Positions 34,594 through 43,671 of a DNA stretch of 64,000 nt are shown piece after piece. Origin of the DNA: CAVYEM01 sp963767635. GTDB lineage: Bacteria; Vulcanimicrobiota; Vulcanimicrobiia; Vulcanimicrobiales; Vulcanimicrobiaceae. The first letter of the stretch is position 1. Each line of letters begins with the position of its first letter. The stretch is taken from the NCBI GenBank assembly GCA_963767635.1, contig CAVYEM010000001.1, positions 930,001 to 994,000 on the forward strand, read 5' to 3'. The translations under genes and the position numbers were made by a program. Under the pieces are notes generated by a model, which saw only the letters and a program-made list of their open reading frames with translations, searched no databases and had not been told where the DNA came from.

Positions 34594-35382
34594 CTAGCCA
34601 TGGTAGATCGGGCACGAAGCCAATTCGTCGCGGTGCCCATAACAGTACGCGACAAGCGGATGCAGCGGCGTGCCGGGCGGCAATGTGTAATCCGGAAGCG
34701 GAATGGGCAGCGGAAAATGTTCCAGGCCCAGCCGGAACGGGTCCGCTGCGGGCATGTAGCGCAGCGGCCACGGCACGATTCCGGTTTCGGTGGTGCCGTC
34801 GGGATACTGCACCCAGTATCGCACGTAGTAATAATCGTACCCCTGGCTGTGCCAGGATCGCAGCGGCGAGAGAATTCCCTCGCCGCGCGGCGAGGTGCCG
34901 GTGCTGCCGGAAAAATCGAATGCATAGCGTTTGATCGCTCCCGGCGTTTGCACGGGACGCGCGGCGCCGATAATCGGATCGTTCGCTTCACGTAAACGCG
35001 CGATCGTTTTCTCGAACAGTTCCTGCTGTTGCGCAGAATCCACGTTGGTGCGCTGATTCGTCGTCTTAGGGCGTTCAACGGTGCGGGCTCGCCGGTCGAT
35101 TCGCGCGATCTCGCGCGGCGCAGGGGCGGAACGCGTTTGCTGCGCTCGCGCGGCGTGCTGCCGCGGTGCCGGGAGGACGCGCGTGACGAGTCGAGGCTTC
35201 CGCGGGTGCGTGCGATGCGAAATACGCACTGCGCTCGACGTGCTGACGTAGATGATCTCCGTGGATACCGGCTTGGGCGGCGCGGTGCGCGTGAGCCAAA
35301 CCACCAGCGGACCGATCGTGAAATGCAGCACGACCGAGAGCGCCAGACACCACAAGAGCGCGCGGGAAACACGCTGGCGCAA
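34594..35382 (-). CDS. Membrane-anchored protein with TonB-like N-terminus, function unknown
   Basis: The 262-residue product has a short basic N-terminus, one membrane helix (about residues 7-30: LLWCLALSVVLHFTIGPLVV), and a Pro/Arg-rich periplasmic stretch (TAPPKPVSTE onward). The C-terminal region is rich in aromatic residues (YDYYYVRYWVQYPDGTTE; PLPDYTLPPGTPLHPLV). The start resembles TonB/energy-transducer proteins, but no TonB C-terminal domain is recognisable. The TTG start at 35382 is uncertain. It begins 17 bases after the ModA-like gene stop, so the two are probably co-transcribed. The 240 bp between its stop and higB hold nothing I can identify. Confidence 0.5.
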   Translation of the reverse strand: MRQRVSRALLWCLALSVVLHFTIGPLVVWLTRTAPPKPVSTEIIYVSTSSAVRISHRTHPRKPRLVTRVLPAPRQHAARAQQTRSAPAPREIARIDRRARTVERPKTTNQRTNVDSAQQQELFEKTIARLREANDPIIGAARPVQTPGAIKRYAFDFSGSTGTSPRGEGILSPLRSWHSQGYDYYYVRYWVQYPDGTTETGIVPWPLRYMPAADPFRLGLEHFPLPIPLPDYTLPPGTPLHPLVAYCYGHRDELASCPIYHG

Positions 35383-35398
35383 TCTTCGGATCGGCCCC

Positions 35399-36223
35399 CT
35401 ATGGTGCGCCCACTACGCGGGCTCGCGCAAAGTATCTCACGCCGGCTCGCTCGAGCACACGCTTTCCGCCGTCCCCAACGATGAAGTCGCGAAAGATCCG
35501 CGCCGCGCGCGGATGCGGCGCTTGCCGCAGCGTTGCGATGGAGTATGTGATCTCTTGCGAGAGGTTGGCGCCCGCCGGCAGCTGCACCACCCGCAGGCCG
35601 CGCCCGGCGATTTCCGTCGAATAGAAAAATCCGGCATCCAACTCGCCGCTCTCCACGCGCACGGCCAGATCTTCCTCGGGAAACGTCGGCGACCGCTGCA
35701 AAATGCTCGCGGCTTGCGCCGGCCTGTGGAACAGCGTTCCCAGCAATTGCACGGCGCGCACGGTGCGAGCACCTTTCGGGTCGAGCTGCGGATCGGTGCG
35801 GCCAAGCCGTACCGCAGGATTGGCCAGCACGTCCAAAAGGGATCGCTTTCCCCGCGCTGCTTGTTCGAACAGCACGCGATGCGGCGATTTGTTCGAATAG
35901 GCCAGCACCATGCGGGCAGACCCAAAAACCGTGTAACCGGAAATCATCGAACCATGCGCGCTTCCCATCAAATCGCGCAGCAGCTGCGGATCCGCGCTGA
36001 TGAACGCATCCGGCGTGCGCAGGCCGGCGGCGATCAGATGCGCGAGCGCGCTGCTGCCTTTGGCTTCCCCTTCAAAACGCAAGCCGGTCTGCCGAGCCAG
36101 CGAGACAGCGAGGGAACCTTCCATGACGCGCACCAGGCTGGCGGCATAGACCACCGAAACGCTGCCGCCGGCAGCGTGCGCCAGGAACAGCATCGCAGCC
36201 AAGCCGATGCACAGCAGCTTCAT
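35399..36223 (-). CDS. modA: ModA/WtpA-like molybdate or tungstate binding protein
   Basis: This 274-residue periplasmic solute-binding protein has a signal peptide (residues 1-27). VYAASLVRVMEGSLA, GSSALAHLIAAGLRTPDAFI and GYTVFGSARMVLAYSNKSPH are the usual anion-binding segments of the molybdate/tungstate family. LGRTDPQLDPKGARTVRAVQ and GELDAGFFYSTE follow. No modB or modC permease or ATPase is adjacent, so the transporter must be elsewhere or this is an orphan. A molybdenum-cofactor enzyme is encoded at 43.7-45.4 kb, which fits a need for molybdate, though linkage is only suggestive. Confidence 0.8.
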   Translation of the reverse strand: MKLLCIGLAAMLFLAHAAGGSVSVVYAASLVRVMEGSLAVSLARQTGLRFEGEAKGSSALAHLIAAGLRTPDAFISADPQLLRDLMGSAHGSMISGYTVFGSARMVLAYSNKSPHRVLFEQAARGKRSLLDVLANPAVRLGRTDPQLDPKGARTVRAVQLLGTLFHRPAQAASILQRSPTFPEEDLAVRVESGELDAGFFYSTEIAGRGLRVVQLPAGANLSQEITYSIATLRQAPHPRAARIFRDFIVGDGGKRVLERAGVRYFARARVVGAP

Positions 36224-36307
36224 ACGCGCAGCTTACGCGACCTGTAGGGGCGGGTCCCCCGAACGCGGTAGCGAATACCGCTTCCCGTCGCAAGGAGCAG
36301 AAGAAGG

Positions 36308-36562
36308 TTGACGCAAGCGCAGCAAGAGCATATCGGAGATGTACGTGCGGACGGACAGACCGCCGCGGACGGCAACGCCACGCTGGTGCGCACGTTGATA
36401 TGGGTCGGCGTGGCGGGGCTTTCAACCGCAATTGCCGTCGCCGCAGTGCGCGTGCTGCTTGCCCGAGAGCCGGTTGACCCGACCAGCCGGCGCATTCAGC
36501 AGCTCATCGACGAGGCCAACCAGCTTCTCAAAACGCTTGACGACCAAAGACATACGGGCTGA
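36308..36562 (+). CDS. Small single-pass membrane protein, function unknown
   Basis: I do not recognise this 84-residue protein. It has a hydrophilic N-terminus, one membrane helix (about residues 29-50: LIWVGVAGLSTAIAVAAVRV), and a charged helical tail (SRRIQQLIDEANQLLKTLDD). The TTG start has AAGGAG about 11 bases upstream. It overlaps the probable rlmD start by 26 bases. A small inverted repeat (GCGGTA/TACCGC) lies about 30 bases upstream. Confidence 0.5.
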   Translation: MTQAQQEHIGDVRADGQTAADGNATLVRTLIWVGVAGLSTAIAVAAVRVLLAREPVDPTSRRIQQLIDEANQLLKTLDDQRHTG

Positions 36563-38028
36563 TTCCGGCGCGCTCAGCGCGGGCGCCGAAGTCGACGTCG
36601 ATTTCACCGATCTTCTCGCAAATGGCCAGGCCGTCGGACGCATCGAGGGCATGGTGGTGTTTTGCTTTGAGCCCTTGCCGGGGGAACGCGCGCGGGTGCG
36701 CATCGCCGGCGTCAAACCCAAGTACGCCGTGGCGAACCTCGTCCGCCTCATCGTTCGTTCACCGCAGCGAGCCAAGCCGTTTTGCCCGGTATTCGGTACG
36801 TGCGGCGGCTGTCAAGTGCAGCATCTCGGGTATCCCGCGCACTCGCCTGGAAGCGCGGCATCGTGCAGAACGCGCTGCAGCGCATCGGCGGATTTTCGGA
36901 CGCGACCGTACGCCCGGCCATCGGCACGATCAATCCGCGCGCATACCGCAACAAGATGTCCTTGGTCGTCGACGGCGGTGGACGCGCGCCTCGCTTGGGC
37001 TTTTACCGTCAACGCTCGCACGACGTGGTTCCGATCGACGCATGCCCGATCGTGATGCCGCACTCAATGCGCATATCGGTGCCCTCAACGCGTTGCGCGC
37101 GCGCCCTGTGAACGCAGGCATATTTGCGCAGACCCGACACATCGTTGCCCGTGCGGCGCGCGCTACGGGCCAAAGCGTCGTCACCTTTACGAGCTCGGAT
37201 CCCATGCCGGCGCTCCAAGCCCAGGCATCGTCGATCATGCGCAATCTGCCCGGCGCGGTCGGCATTACCAACTCGTTCGATCTTTCGAGCCAAAACGCCA
37301 TCATCGGGCGCAAGCAAAACGTGCCGGCGGGAAGACCACAGATCGAAGAGGTGATCGGGGAAGTGCGCTATCGCGTTTCGGCGGGGTCGTTCTTTCAGAT
37401 CAACGTCGAGATCGTGACGCGCATCTTCGACTTCATGCGTCCCGGGCTGACCGTGCCTCGGAACATCGTCGACCTGTACTGCGGCGCTGGAACGTTCTCG
37501 CTCTTTTTTGCGGCGCTCGGAAGCGCGGTCCTGGGCGTGGAGGAGAGCGCCGCCGCAATAGCCGAGGCGCGCGATAATTTAGCGATCAACGACGTGCGCG
37601 GGTCCGCGCGTTTCGTTCGCGCGCGCGTGGAGGATGCCGCGCGCAGCCCGGAAGTTCGCGACCGGCTGCGGGATGCGCAGATCGCCTTCTTGGACCCGCC
37701 CCGCAAAGGCAGCGATGAAACCACGCTCTGCGCCCTGGCGGAGTCGGGCGTTCCCAACGTTTGGTATCTCTCGTGCGATCCGGCCACGCTCTCCAGGGAT
37801 TTGAAGTTTCTCGCGGCCAAAGGGTACGCGCTGGGCACCGTTCAGCCGTTCGACATGTTCCCGCAAACAGGCCACGTCGAGACGCTCGCAACGATGTACC
37901 GCAAGGCCGCCGCGCACCAGCACATCATCGCCGAAGCATTTAGGGACGCGCCCGTCCCGGAATGGCCCAAGGACGACGGCATCTCGTCGAACGCGACGCA
38001 GGAGTATCCCGACTTTGTCATACGATAA
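36537..38028 (+). CDS. rlmD: 23S rRNA (uracil-5-)-methyltransferase RlmD/RumA family (two frame breaks)
   Basis: This class-I methyltransferase makes 5-methyluridine in 23S rRNA or tRNA. A TRAM-like domain comes first (VDVDFTDLLANGQAVGRIEG), then the 4Fe-4S cysteines CPVFGTCGGC. The SAM domain has VDLYCGAGTFSLFFA, FLDPPRKGSDE and LSCDPATLSRDL, the last carrying the catalytic cysteine. Reading needs two frame changes, each like one missing base: near 36838 (GYPA to ALAWKRGIVQNAL) and near 37050 (CPIV to DAALNAHIGALN). The start is probably TTG 36537, overlapping the small upstream gene. The stop overlaps gatC. Confidence 0.87.
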
Positions 38029-38311
38029 TATCGATGTTCGCTATGTCGCCAAACTCGCGCGCATTGCAGTAAGCGACGAGGAGGTCGAGCGTTTCGGGGC
38101 CCAGCTGCGCGATTTGCTGGCACACGTCAACGTGCTCGCCGAATTGGACACGGCCTCAGTGCCGGCAACTGCACAGGTGGTCGAATCGCGCAACGTGCTG
38201 CGCGAGGATACCGTTGGTCCATGTCTGGATCGCGACACCGTGCTCGTGATGGCGCCGCAGCGGGCGGGCGAGTATTTTCGCGTTCCTAGAATCATCGCAG
38301 AAGAGGGTTAG
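38015..38311 (+). CDS. gatC: Asp-tRNA(Asn)/Glu-tRNA(Gln) amidotransferase subunit C
   Basis: GatC is the small stabilising subunit of the GatCAB complex, which converts misacylated Glu-tRNA(Gln) or Asp-tRNA(Asn). The 98-residue protein shows VRYVAKLARIAVSDEEVERF, LRDLLAHVNVLAELDT and the C-terminal RAGEYFRVPRIIA, all standard. The TTG start has AGGAG upstream and overlaps rlmD. Order gatC-gatA-gatB is intact. Confidence 0.94.
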   Translation: MSYDNIDVRYVAKLARIAVSDEEVERFGAQLRDLLAHVNVLAELDTASVPATAQVVESRNVLREDTVGPCLDRDTVLVMAPQRAGEYFRVPRIIAEEG

Positions 38312-38313
38312 CG

Positions 38314-39840
38314 ATGGACGCAAGCAGCGAGGTCCTTCGCTTGAACGCCGCGCAGACGGCGCGCGCGGTGAATCAGGGACGCATCAGCGCGGCGGAGGTC
38401 GCCGAAACGGTGCTCGCGCACGTCGATGCAACCGACGATCGTGTAGGAGCGTATTTGACGCGATTGCACGCGCTTGCCCGCGAACACGCGCGGCGCGTCG
38501 ACGCCCGCGTGGCTGCGGGTGAACGCCTGCCGCTGGCCGGCGTTCCGATTGCCGTCAAAGACAACATGTGCTTGACCGGTACGCGCACGACGTGCGGGTC
38601 GAGGATTTTGGAAAACTGGATCGCGCCCTACACGTGCACGGCCGTAGCGCGCGTGCTGGCCGCCGGCGGCATCCCAATCGGCAAAGCGAACATGGACGAG
38701 TTCGCGATGGGCAGCTCGTGCGAGAACAGCGCGCTGGGCGCCACGCGCAACCCGTACGATCTCGCTCGCGTTCCGGGCGGAAGTTCGGGCGGGTCGGCGG
38801 CGGCGGTGGCTGCGCACGAAGCGGCGGTCGGCATGGGCAGCGATACGGGCGGATCCATTCGAGAGCCGGGCGCCTTCTGCAATTTGGTCGGCTTCAAGCC
38901 GACGTACGGCCGAGTCTCGCGGTACGGGCTCATTGCATTCGCTTCCAGCCTGGATCAAATCGGGCCGCTGACGCGTACGGTGGAGGACGCCGCGATCGCG
39001 TATGAAGCGATGGCCGGCCACGATCCGATGGATTCCACCAGCATCGATCGCCCCGTCGAGCCCGTCGCGGGCGCATTACGTGGCGATTTGAAAGGGCTGC
39101 GCATCGGCATCGTCAAGGAGTTCGTCACCGAGAAGCTCGGCGCGTCGATCCACGCACTGTACGAACGCGCTTACGGTGAACTGCGCGAACTCGGAGCCGA
39201 GCTCGTCGAGATTTCCCTTCCCACTGCAGACTACGGCCTGGCGACGTATTACCTCATCGCGCCGGCGGAGTGCAGCAGCAATCTTGCGCGGTTCGACGGC
39301 GTGCGGTATGGATTGCGAGTCGACGGCGCCGACGTCGGTCAGATGTACGAAAACACGCGCGCCGCCGGATTCGGCGCCGAAGTCAAGCGACGGATCCTGA
39401 TCGGCACGTACGCGCTCTCCAGCGGCTATTACGACGCGTATTACGTCCGAGCGCAAAAGGCGCGCACCATGTTCGCAAGCGACTTCAAGCGCGCGTTCCA
39501 ATCGTGCGATTTGATCGCCTCGCCGGCGGCTAGTTCGGCGGCGTTCGAATTCAACGCCAAGAGCGATCCCTACAGCATGTACATGATGGACTATTACACG
39601 ATCCCGATGTCGCTTGCCGGTCTGCCGGCGCTTTCCGTGCCGTGCGGCTGGATCGCCTCGGAAAGCGGCGCGGGAACACGCTTGCCCATGGGGCTCCAGC
39701 TTGCCGCGCCGTTGTTCGATGAAGCCAAACTGCTCGGCGCGGCGTACGCATACGAGCAAGGCACCCGGCACGCGAGCGAAGTGGACGTGCTGGCCGCTCT
39801 GCACGCGGACCGGGGCGAGCGGGTGGCCGGGCCGCGATGA
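38314..39840 (+). CDS. gatA: Asp-tRNA(Asn)/Glu-tRNA(Gln) amidotransferase subunit A
   Basis: GatA is the amidase subunit that releases ammonia from glutamine. The 508-residue intact protein has the amidase-signature Ser-cisSer-Lys triad: lysine in GVPIAVKDNMCL (about residue 80), and serines in RVPGGSSGGSAAAVAA and GSDTGGSIREPGAFC. AAGAGG precedes the ATG, two bases after gatC. Its stop overlaps the gatB start. Confidence 0.96.
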   Translation: MDASSEVLRLNAAQTARAVNQGRISAAEVAETVLAHVDATDDRVGAYLTRLHALAREHARRVDARVAAGERLPLAGVPIAVKDNMCLTGTRTTCGSRILENWIAPYTCTAVARVLAAGGIPIGKANMDEFAMGSSCENSALGATRNPYDLARVPGGSSGGSAAAVAAHEAAVGMGSDTGGSIREPGAFCNLVGFKPTYGRVSRYGLIAFASSLDQIGPLTRTVEDAAIAYEAMAGHDPMDSTSIDRPVEPVAGALRGDLKGLRIGIVKEFVTEKLGASIHALYERAYGELRELGAELVEISLPTADYGLATYYLIAPAECSSNLARFDGVRYGLRVDGADVGQMYENTRAAGFGAEVKRRILIGTYALSSGYYDAYYVRAQKARTMFASDFKRAFQSCDLIASPAASSAAFEFNAKSDPYSMYMMDYYTIPMSLAGLPALSVPCGWIASESGAGTRLPMGLQLAAPLFDEAKLLGAAYAYEQGTRHASEVDVLAALHADRGERVAGPR

Positions 39841-41288
39841 ATTACGAAGCGGTGATCGGCATCGAATGCCACGTCGAGCTCAAAACCAAGACGAAGATGT
39901 TTTGCGCGTGCCCCAACGAGTTCGGCGGGGAGCCGAACACAAAAGTGTGCCCCGTGTGTTTAGCGCTTCCCGGCGCGCTGCCCGTCGCGAATAAAGACGC
40001 CATCGCGCACATGATTGCCGCCGGCCTAGCGTTCGACGCCACGATACCGGCGTTCTCGAAGTTCGACCGCAAGAATTATTTTTATCCCGACATGCCCAAA
40101 AACTATCAAATTTCGCAGTACGACATGCCGCTCACCCAGGGCGGCGTCGTCAGATACTGGCTAGAAGACGGCACGATGAAACAATGCCGGCTCACGCGCA
40201 TCCATCTGGAAGAGGACACCGGCAAGTCCACGCATGCCGGAAGCGGCGACGGCCGCATCGCGGGCAGCAGCTATTCGCTCATTGACTACAACCGTGCCGG
40301 CGTTCCGTTGATGGAGTGCGTATCGGAACCGGACATTCGCAGCGCGGATGAGGCTGTCGCGTATCTGGAGTCGCTCAAGCGCACGTTCGTGCAACTCGGC
40401 GTGAGCGACGTGAAGATGGAGGAAGGCTCGCTGCGGTGCGATGCCAATGTTTCGATCCGTCCCGTCGGTTCCACGGAATTGGGCACGAAAACCGAAATCA
40501 AAAACATGAACTCGTTTCGATCGGTGCATCGCGCCATCCGCAGCGAGATCGATCGGCAGATCGCGCTCGTCGAGTCGGGAGGACGCGTCGTGCAGGAAAC
40601 GCGCGGGTGGGACGAATCCGCCGGCACGACGCACAGCATGCGCAGTAAGGAGCTCGCTCACGACTACCGGTATTTTCCCGATCCGGATCTTGTACCGATG
40701 GAGATCGGCGGTGCCGGCATCGTGCATGCCAATGGATTTGCGCGGCTGCTGCCCTGGCAGCGTTTCGAGCGATATCATCGCGAGTACGGCTTGGACGTCA
40801 AACCCGCAACGCAGCTGATCGACAATCTTGCGCTGGCGGAATACTTCGACCGCTGCGTCGACGCAAGCGATCATCCGCAGCAAAGCCTAAACTTCGTGCT
40901 TGGAGACTTGTCGCGCTTGGCCAACGAGAGCGGAACGGCCGTCTACGATTCTCCGGTGACGCCCGAGCATGTTGCGGAGCTCATCGCGCTCGTGCAGGCC
41001 AAAACGATCAATTCGAAGATTGCCAAAGAGCTGCTGGAGCGCATGTGGAGCGGCGAAGGATCGCCCGGCGCCATCGTGGAGCGCGAAGGCCTGGCGCAGA
41101 CCAGCGATGCCGGCGAGCTGGAGGCGTTGGTCGGCCAAGTGCTCGCGAGCAACGAAAAGGCCGCGGCCGACTATCGCGCCGGCAAAACCAACATCATGGG
41201 GTTTCTCATCGGCCAAGTGATGAAAGCTTCCCGCGGCAAAGCCAATCCGGCGCTCGCCCAAGAGACGCTCGAACGCAAACTGCGGTAA
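39837..41288 (+). CDS. gatB: Asp-tRNA(Asn)/Glu-tRNA(Gln) amidotransferase subunit B
   Basis: GatB binds the misacylated tRNA and phosphorylates its side chain. The 483-residue protein begins NYEAVIGIECHVELKTKTKM. It has the zinc cysteines CACPNEFG...CPVCLALPG, NYFYPDMPKNYQISQYDMP, and LMECVSEPDIRS. A C-terminal helical/YqeY domain ends with GFLIGQVMKASRGKANP. Presence of GatCAB implies indirect charging of Gln and/or Asn tRNAs. Confidence 0.96.
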   Translation: MNYEAVIGIECHVELKTKTKMFCACPNEFGGEPNTKVCPVCLALPGALPVANKDAIAHMIAAGLAFDATIPAFSKFDRKNYFYPDMPKNYQISQYDMPLTQGGVVRYWLEDGTMKQCRLTRIHLEEDTGKSTHAGSGDGRIAGSSYSLIDYNRAGVPLMECVSEPDIRSADEAVAYLESLKRTFVQLGVSDVKMEEGSLRCDANVSIRPVGSTELGTKTEIKNMNSFRSVHRAIRSEIDRQIALVESGGRVVQETRGWDESAGTTHSMRSKELAHDYRYFPDPDLVPMEIGGAGIVHANGFARLLPWQRFERYHREYGLDVKPATQLIDNLALAEYFDRCVDASDHPQQSLNFVLGDLSRLANESGTAVYDSPVTPEHVAELIALVQAKTINSKIAKELLERMWSGEGSPGAIVEREGLAQTSDAGELEALVGQVLASNEKAAADYRAGKTNIMGFLIGQVMKASRGKANPALAQETLERKLR

Positions 41289-43618
41289 TTCCGGCGGACG
41301 CGCGCACGCTCGACACGCTCGATTTCGAGAGTGTGCGCGCTCGCGTGCTGGCGGCGGCGCAAACGCAGCGCGGGCGGCAGTACGCCGCGCAGATCGCGCC
41401 GCTCTCCGACTTCGATGCCGTCAGGCGCGAGCAAGCCGCAACCGGGCACGTCCGCGACCTGCTCGTAAGCGCCGACATGCACGTCGCGCCGGCGGTCGAT
41501 ACGCAGGAACTCACGCAGCGCGCGAGCATCGGAACCACGCTGGCAGCGGTGGAACTGCGCGACGTCGGTGAAGCTATTGCCGCGGCAGCGGGCGCGTATG
41601 CAAAGACGCGTGAGGATCACGCCGGCGCGCTTGCGGCAATCACCGCGCCGTACCGTCCGCTCAAAGACGTGCAGCGGGAGCTGTTTGAGGCGATCGACGA
41701 ACGGGGCATCGTACAGGAGCGCGCTTCGCACGCTCTGGGGCGCATTCGCAAGAGCCTTGCGCACGCTCAGAGCGATGCGCGCGACCGCGTGAGCGCGCTG
41801 CTGCGCTCTTCCAAGCATGCCAAAGCGATACAGGACGCCGTCGTGACGATCCGCGAAGGCCGATTCGTCATTCCCATCAAGGCGGAGTTCGGCGGCATGG
41901 TTCCGGGCATCGTGCACGACACCAGCTCCAGCGGGCAAACCTTGTTCGTCGAGCCGCTGGCGGCGCTTGAAGCGAACAACCGCGTACGCACGCTGCGCCT
42001 GGAAGAAGAGCGCGAGATCAACCGTATCTTGGCAGCGCTTTCACGCCTGGTCGGTTCGAATGCGGTTCAAATCGAGGCCAACGTCGAAATGCTCGCGGTG
42101 CTTGACGTGCTCGTGGCAAAAGCGCGCGTAGCGCAAGCGATGGATGCGCGCGCGCCTGAACTGCTCGAAGCACCCATACTCTGTATTTCGAACGGCCGTC
42201 ATCCTTTGCTCGCCGAGCGTGCCGTTCCACAGTCGCTGGAAATCGACGACGACGCGCGCTTGATCGTCATCAGCGGGCCGAACATGGGAGGCAAGACCGT
42301 TGCGCTGAAAATGGTGGGGCTGTTCGTGTGCATGGCGTACGCCGGCCTGCAGCTGCCCGCAGCGCAGGGAACGCGGATCGGACGCTTTACCCGCATCTTT
42401 ACCGACATCGGGGACGAACAGTCGATCGTCGAAAACGCCTCGACGTTTTCGGCTCACATTTCGCGCATGCGAGACATCCTGGCTGCTGCGGATGAACGCT
42501 CGCTGGTGCTCGTGGACGAAATCGGCGGCGGGACGGAGCCCGCGAGCGGCGCGGTGCTGGCGATTGCAATGCTGGAGCGTCTGCTGCGCGCGCATGCCTG
42601 CGGCATCGTCACGACGCACTCGACGGAACTCAAACTTTTTGCGCATCAAACGCACGGCGTGGTGAACGCGAGCGTGCGGTTCGATCCGAACACCTTCGCT
42701 CCGACATATCACTTGGACGTGGGAACGCCCGGGCAGTCGCTAGCGTTTCCGCTAGCGCGATCCCTCGGCGTTCCCGCGGACGTCATTCAACGCGCCGACG
42801 CACTGCTCGGAACGCGCGAGCGCGATTACGAAACGGCGCTGGCCGAACTCTCCCAGGTTACGGCGCGCCTCCAGGAGGAGCGCGAGTCCGTCGCGGGCGA
42901 TCGCGCGCACGTCGAGCGCCTTTCCGACAATCTTCGATCGCGTGCCGAAGCGCTGGAACGCGAACGCCGCAAATTCGCAGCCGCCGCGGAAGAGCGCATG
43001 CAGTCCGCGTTGCGCGACTTTAGCGCCGAGCTCGCGCGGCGCGCCGAAAGCAAGACTCCGAAGGTGACGGCATCGCAAGGCGCGCTGCTCGCGCGCACGA
43101 TCGACCAGATGCGGCGCGACATGGGCGTCAAACCGGAAGTCGCACCACCCGTTCAGGAAGGCGTCTTCGAACCCGGCGATTTGGTTCGCGTGCTTTCATT
43201 CGGTCAGGATGCAACGGTGATCGCGGACAACGGAGACACCGTTTTGGTCAGCATCGGACCGATGAAAACGGTGGCGCAAAGGCACGACGTTGCACGGCGC
43301 GGCGGCAAGCCGGCGGAAAAGATTCGCGCAGCAGCGGGAATGGCATCTGCTGCGCGGATGGAAGCGGCAACGCGAACCATGGCGGAGCTGGACGTGCGCG
43401 GAAAACGCTTCGTCGAAGCGGAGCCGCTGGTGGAGCAATGGATCGACGAGGCGATACTGGGCGGCAACGCGTCGCTGCGGTTGATTCACGGCAAAGGTAC
43501 GGGCATGCTTGGACGCGGCCTGCAAGAACTTCTGCGCGCGCACCCGCACGTTGCGAACGTGCGCTACGGCGACGAGAACGAGGGCGGCGGCGGCGTGACG
43601 ATATTCGACGTGCGATGA
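41288..43618 (+). CDS. mutS2: Endonuclease MutS2
   Basis: MutS2 is a MutS-related ATPase/nuclease implicated in suppressing recombination and in ribosome rescue. The core begins TLDTLDFESVRARVLAAA, then FVIPIKAEFGGMVPGIVHDT. The ATPase has GPNMGGKTVALKM (Walker A, near residue 333), LVLVDEIGGGTEP (Walker B) and TTHSTELK. A coiled coil follows (about 520-590) and a C-terminal Smr nuclease domain (LDVRGKRFVEAEPLVEQWID, LIHGKGTGMLG). No ATG, GTG or TTG lies between the end of gatB and the conserved N-terminus. The best-placed candidate is a rare ATT at 41288, overlapping the gatB TAA. Confidence 0.92.
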   Translation: MPADARTLDTLDFESVRARVLAAAQTQRGRQYAAQIAPLSDFDAVRREQAATGHVRDLLVSADMHVAPAVDTQELTQRASIGTTLAAVELRDVGEAIAAAAGAYAKTREDHAGALAAITAPYRPLKDVQRELFEAIDERGIVQERASHALGRIRKSLAHAQSDARDRVSALLRSSKHAKAIQDAVVTIREGRFVIPIKAEFGGMVPGIVHDTSSSGQTLFVEPLAALEANNRVRTLRLEEEREINRILAALSRLVGSNAVQIEANVEMLAVLDVLVAKARVAQAMDARAPELLEAPILCISNGRHPLLAERAVPQSLEIDDDARLIVISGPNMGGKTVALKMVGLFVCMAYAGLQLPAAQGTRIGRFTRIFTDIGDEQSIVENASTFSAHISRMRDILAAADERSLVLVDEIGGGTEPASGAVLAIAMLERLLRAHACGIVTTHSTELKLFAHQTHGVVNASVRFDPNTFAPTYHLDVGTPGQSLAFPLARSLGVPADVIQRADALLGTRERDYETALAELSQVTARLQEERESVAGDRAHVERLSDNLRSRAEALERERRKFAAAAEERMQSALRDFSAELARRAESKTPKVTASQGALLARTIDQMRRDMGVKPEVAPPVQEGVFEPGDLVRVLSFGQDATVIADNGDTVLVSIGPMKTVAQRHDVARRGGKPAEKIRAAAGMASAARMEAATRTMAELDVRGKRFVEAEPLVEQWIDEAILGGNASLRLIHGKGTGMLGRGLQELLRAHPHVANVRYGDENEGGGGVTIFDVR

Positions 43619-43671
43619 TGCCTAATGTTGCGGCCGCCGGCGAGCCAGCGGATCGCGCCGTCGTTACCGTG

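Noticed and set aside
16373..35000. Prophage or insertion sequence around the toxin-antitoxin pairs
   Set aside because: No integrase, transposase, terminal inverted repeats or phage structural genes were found.
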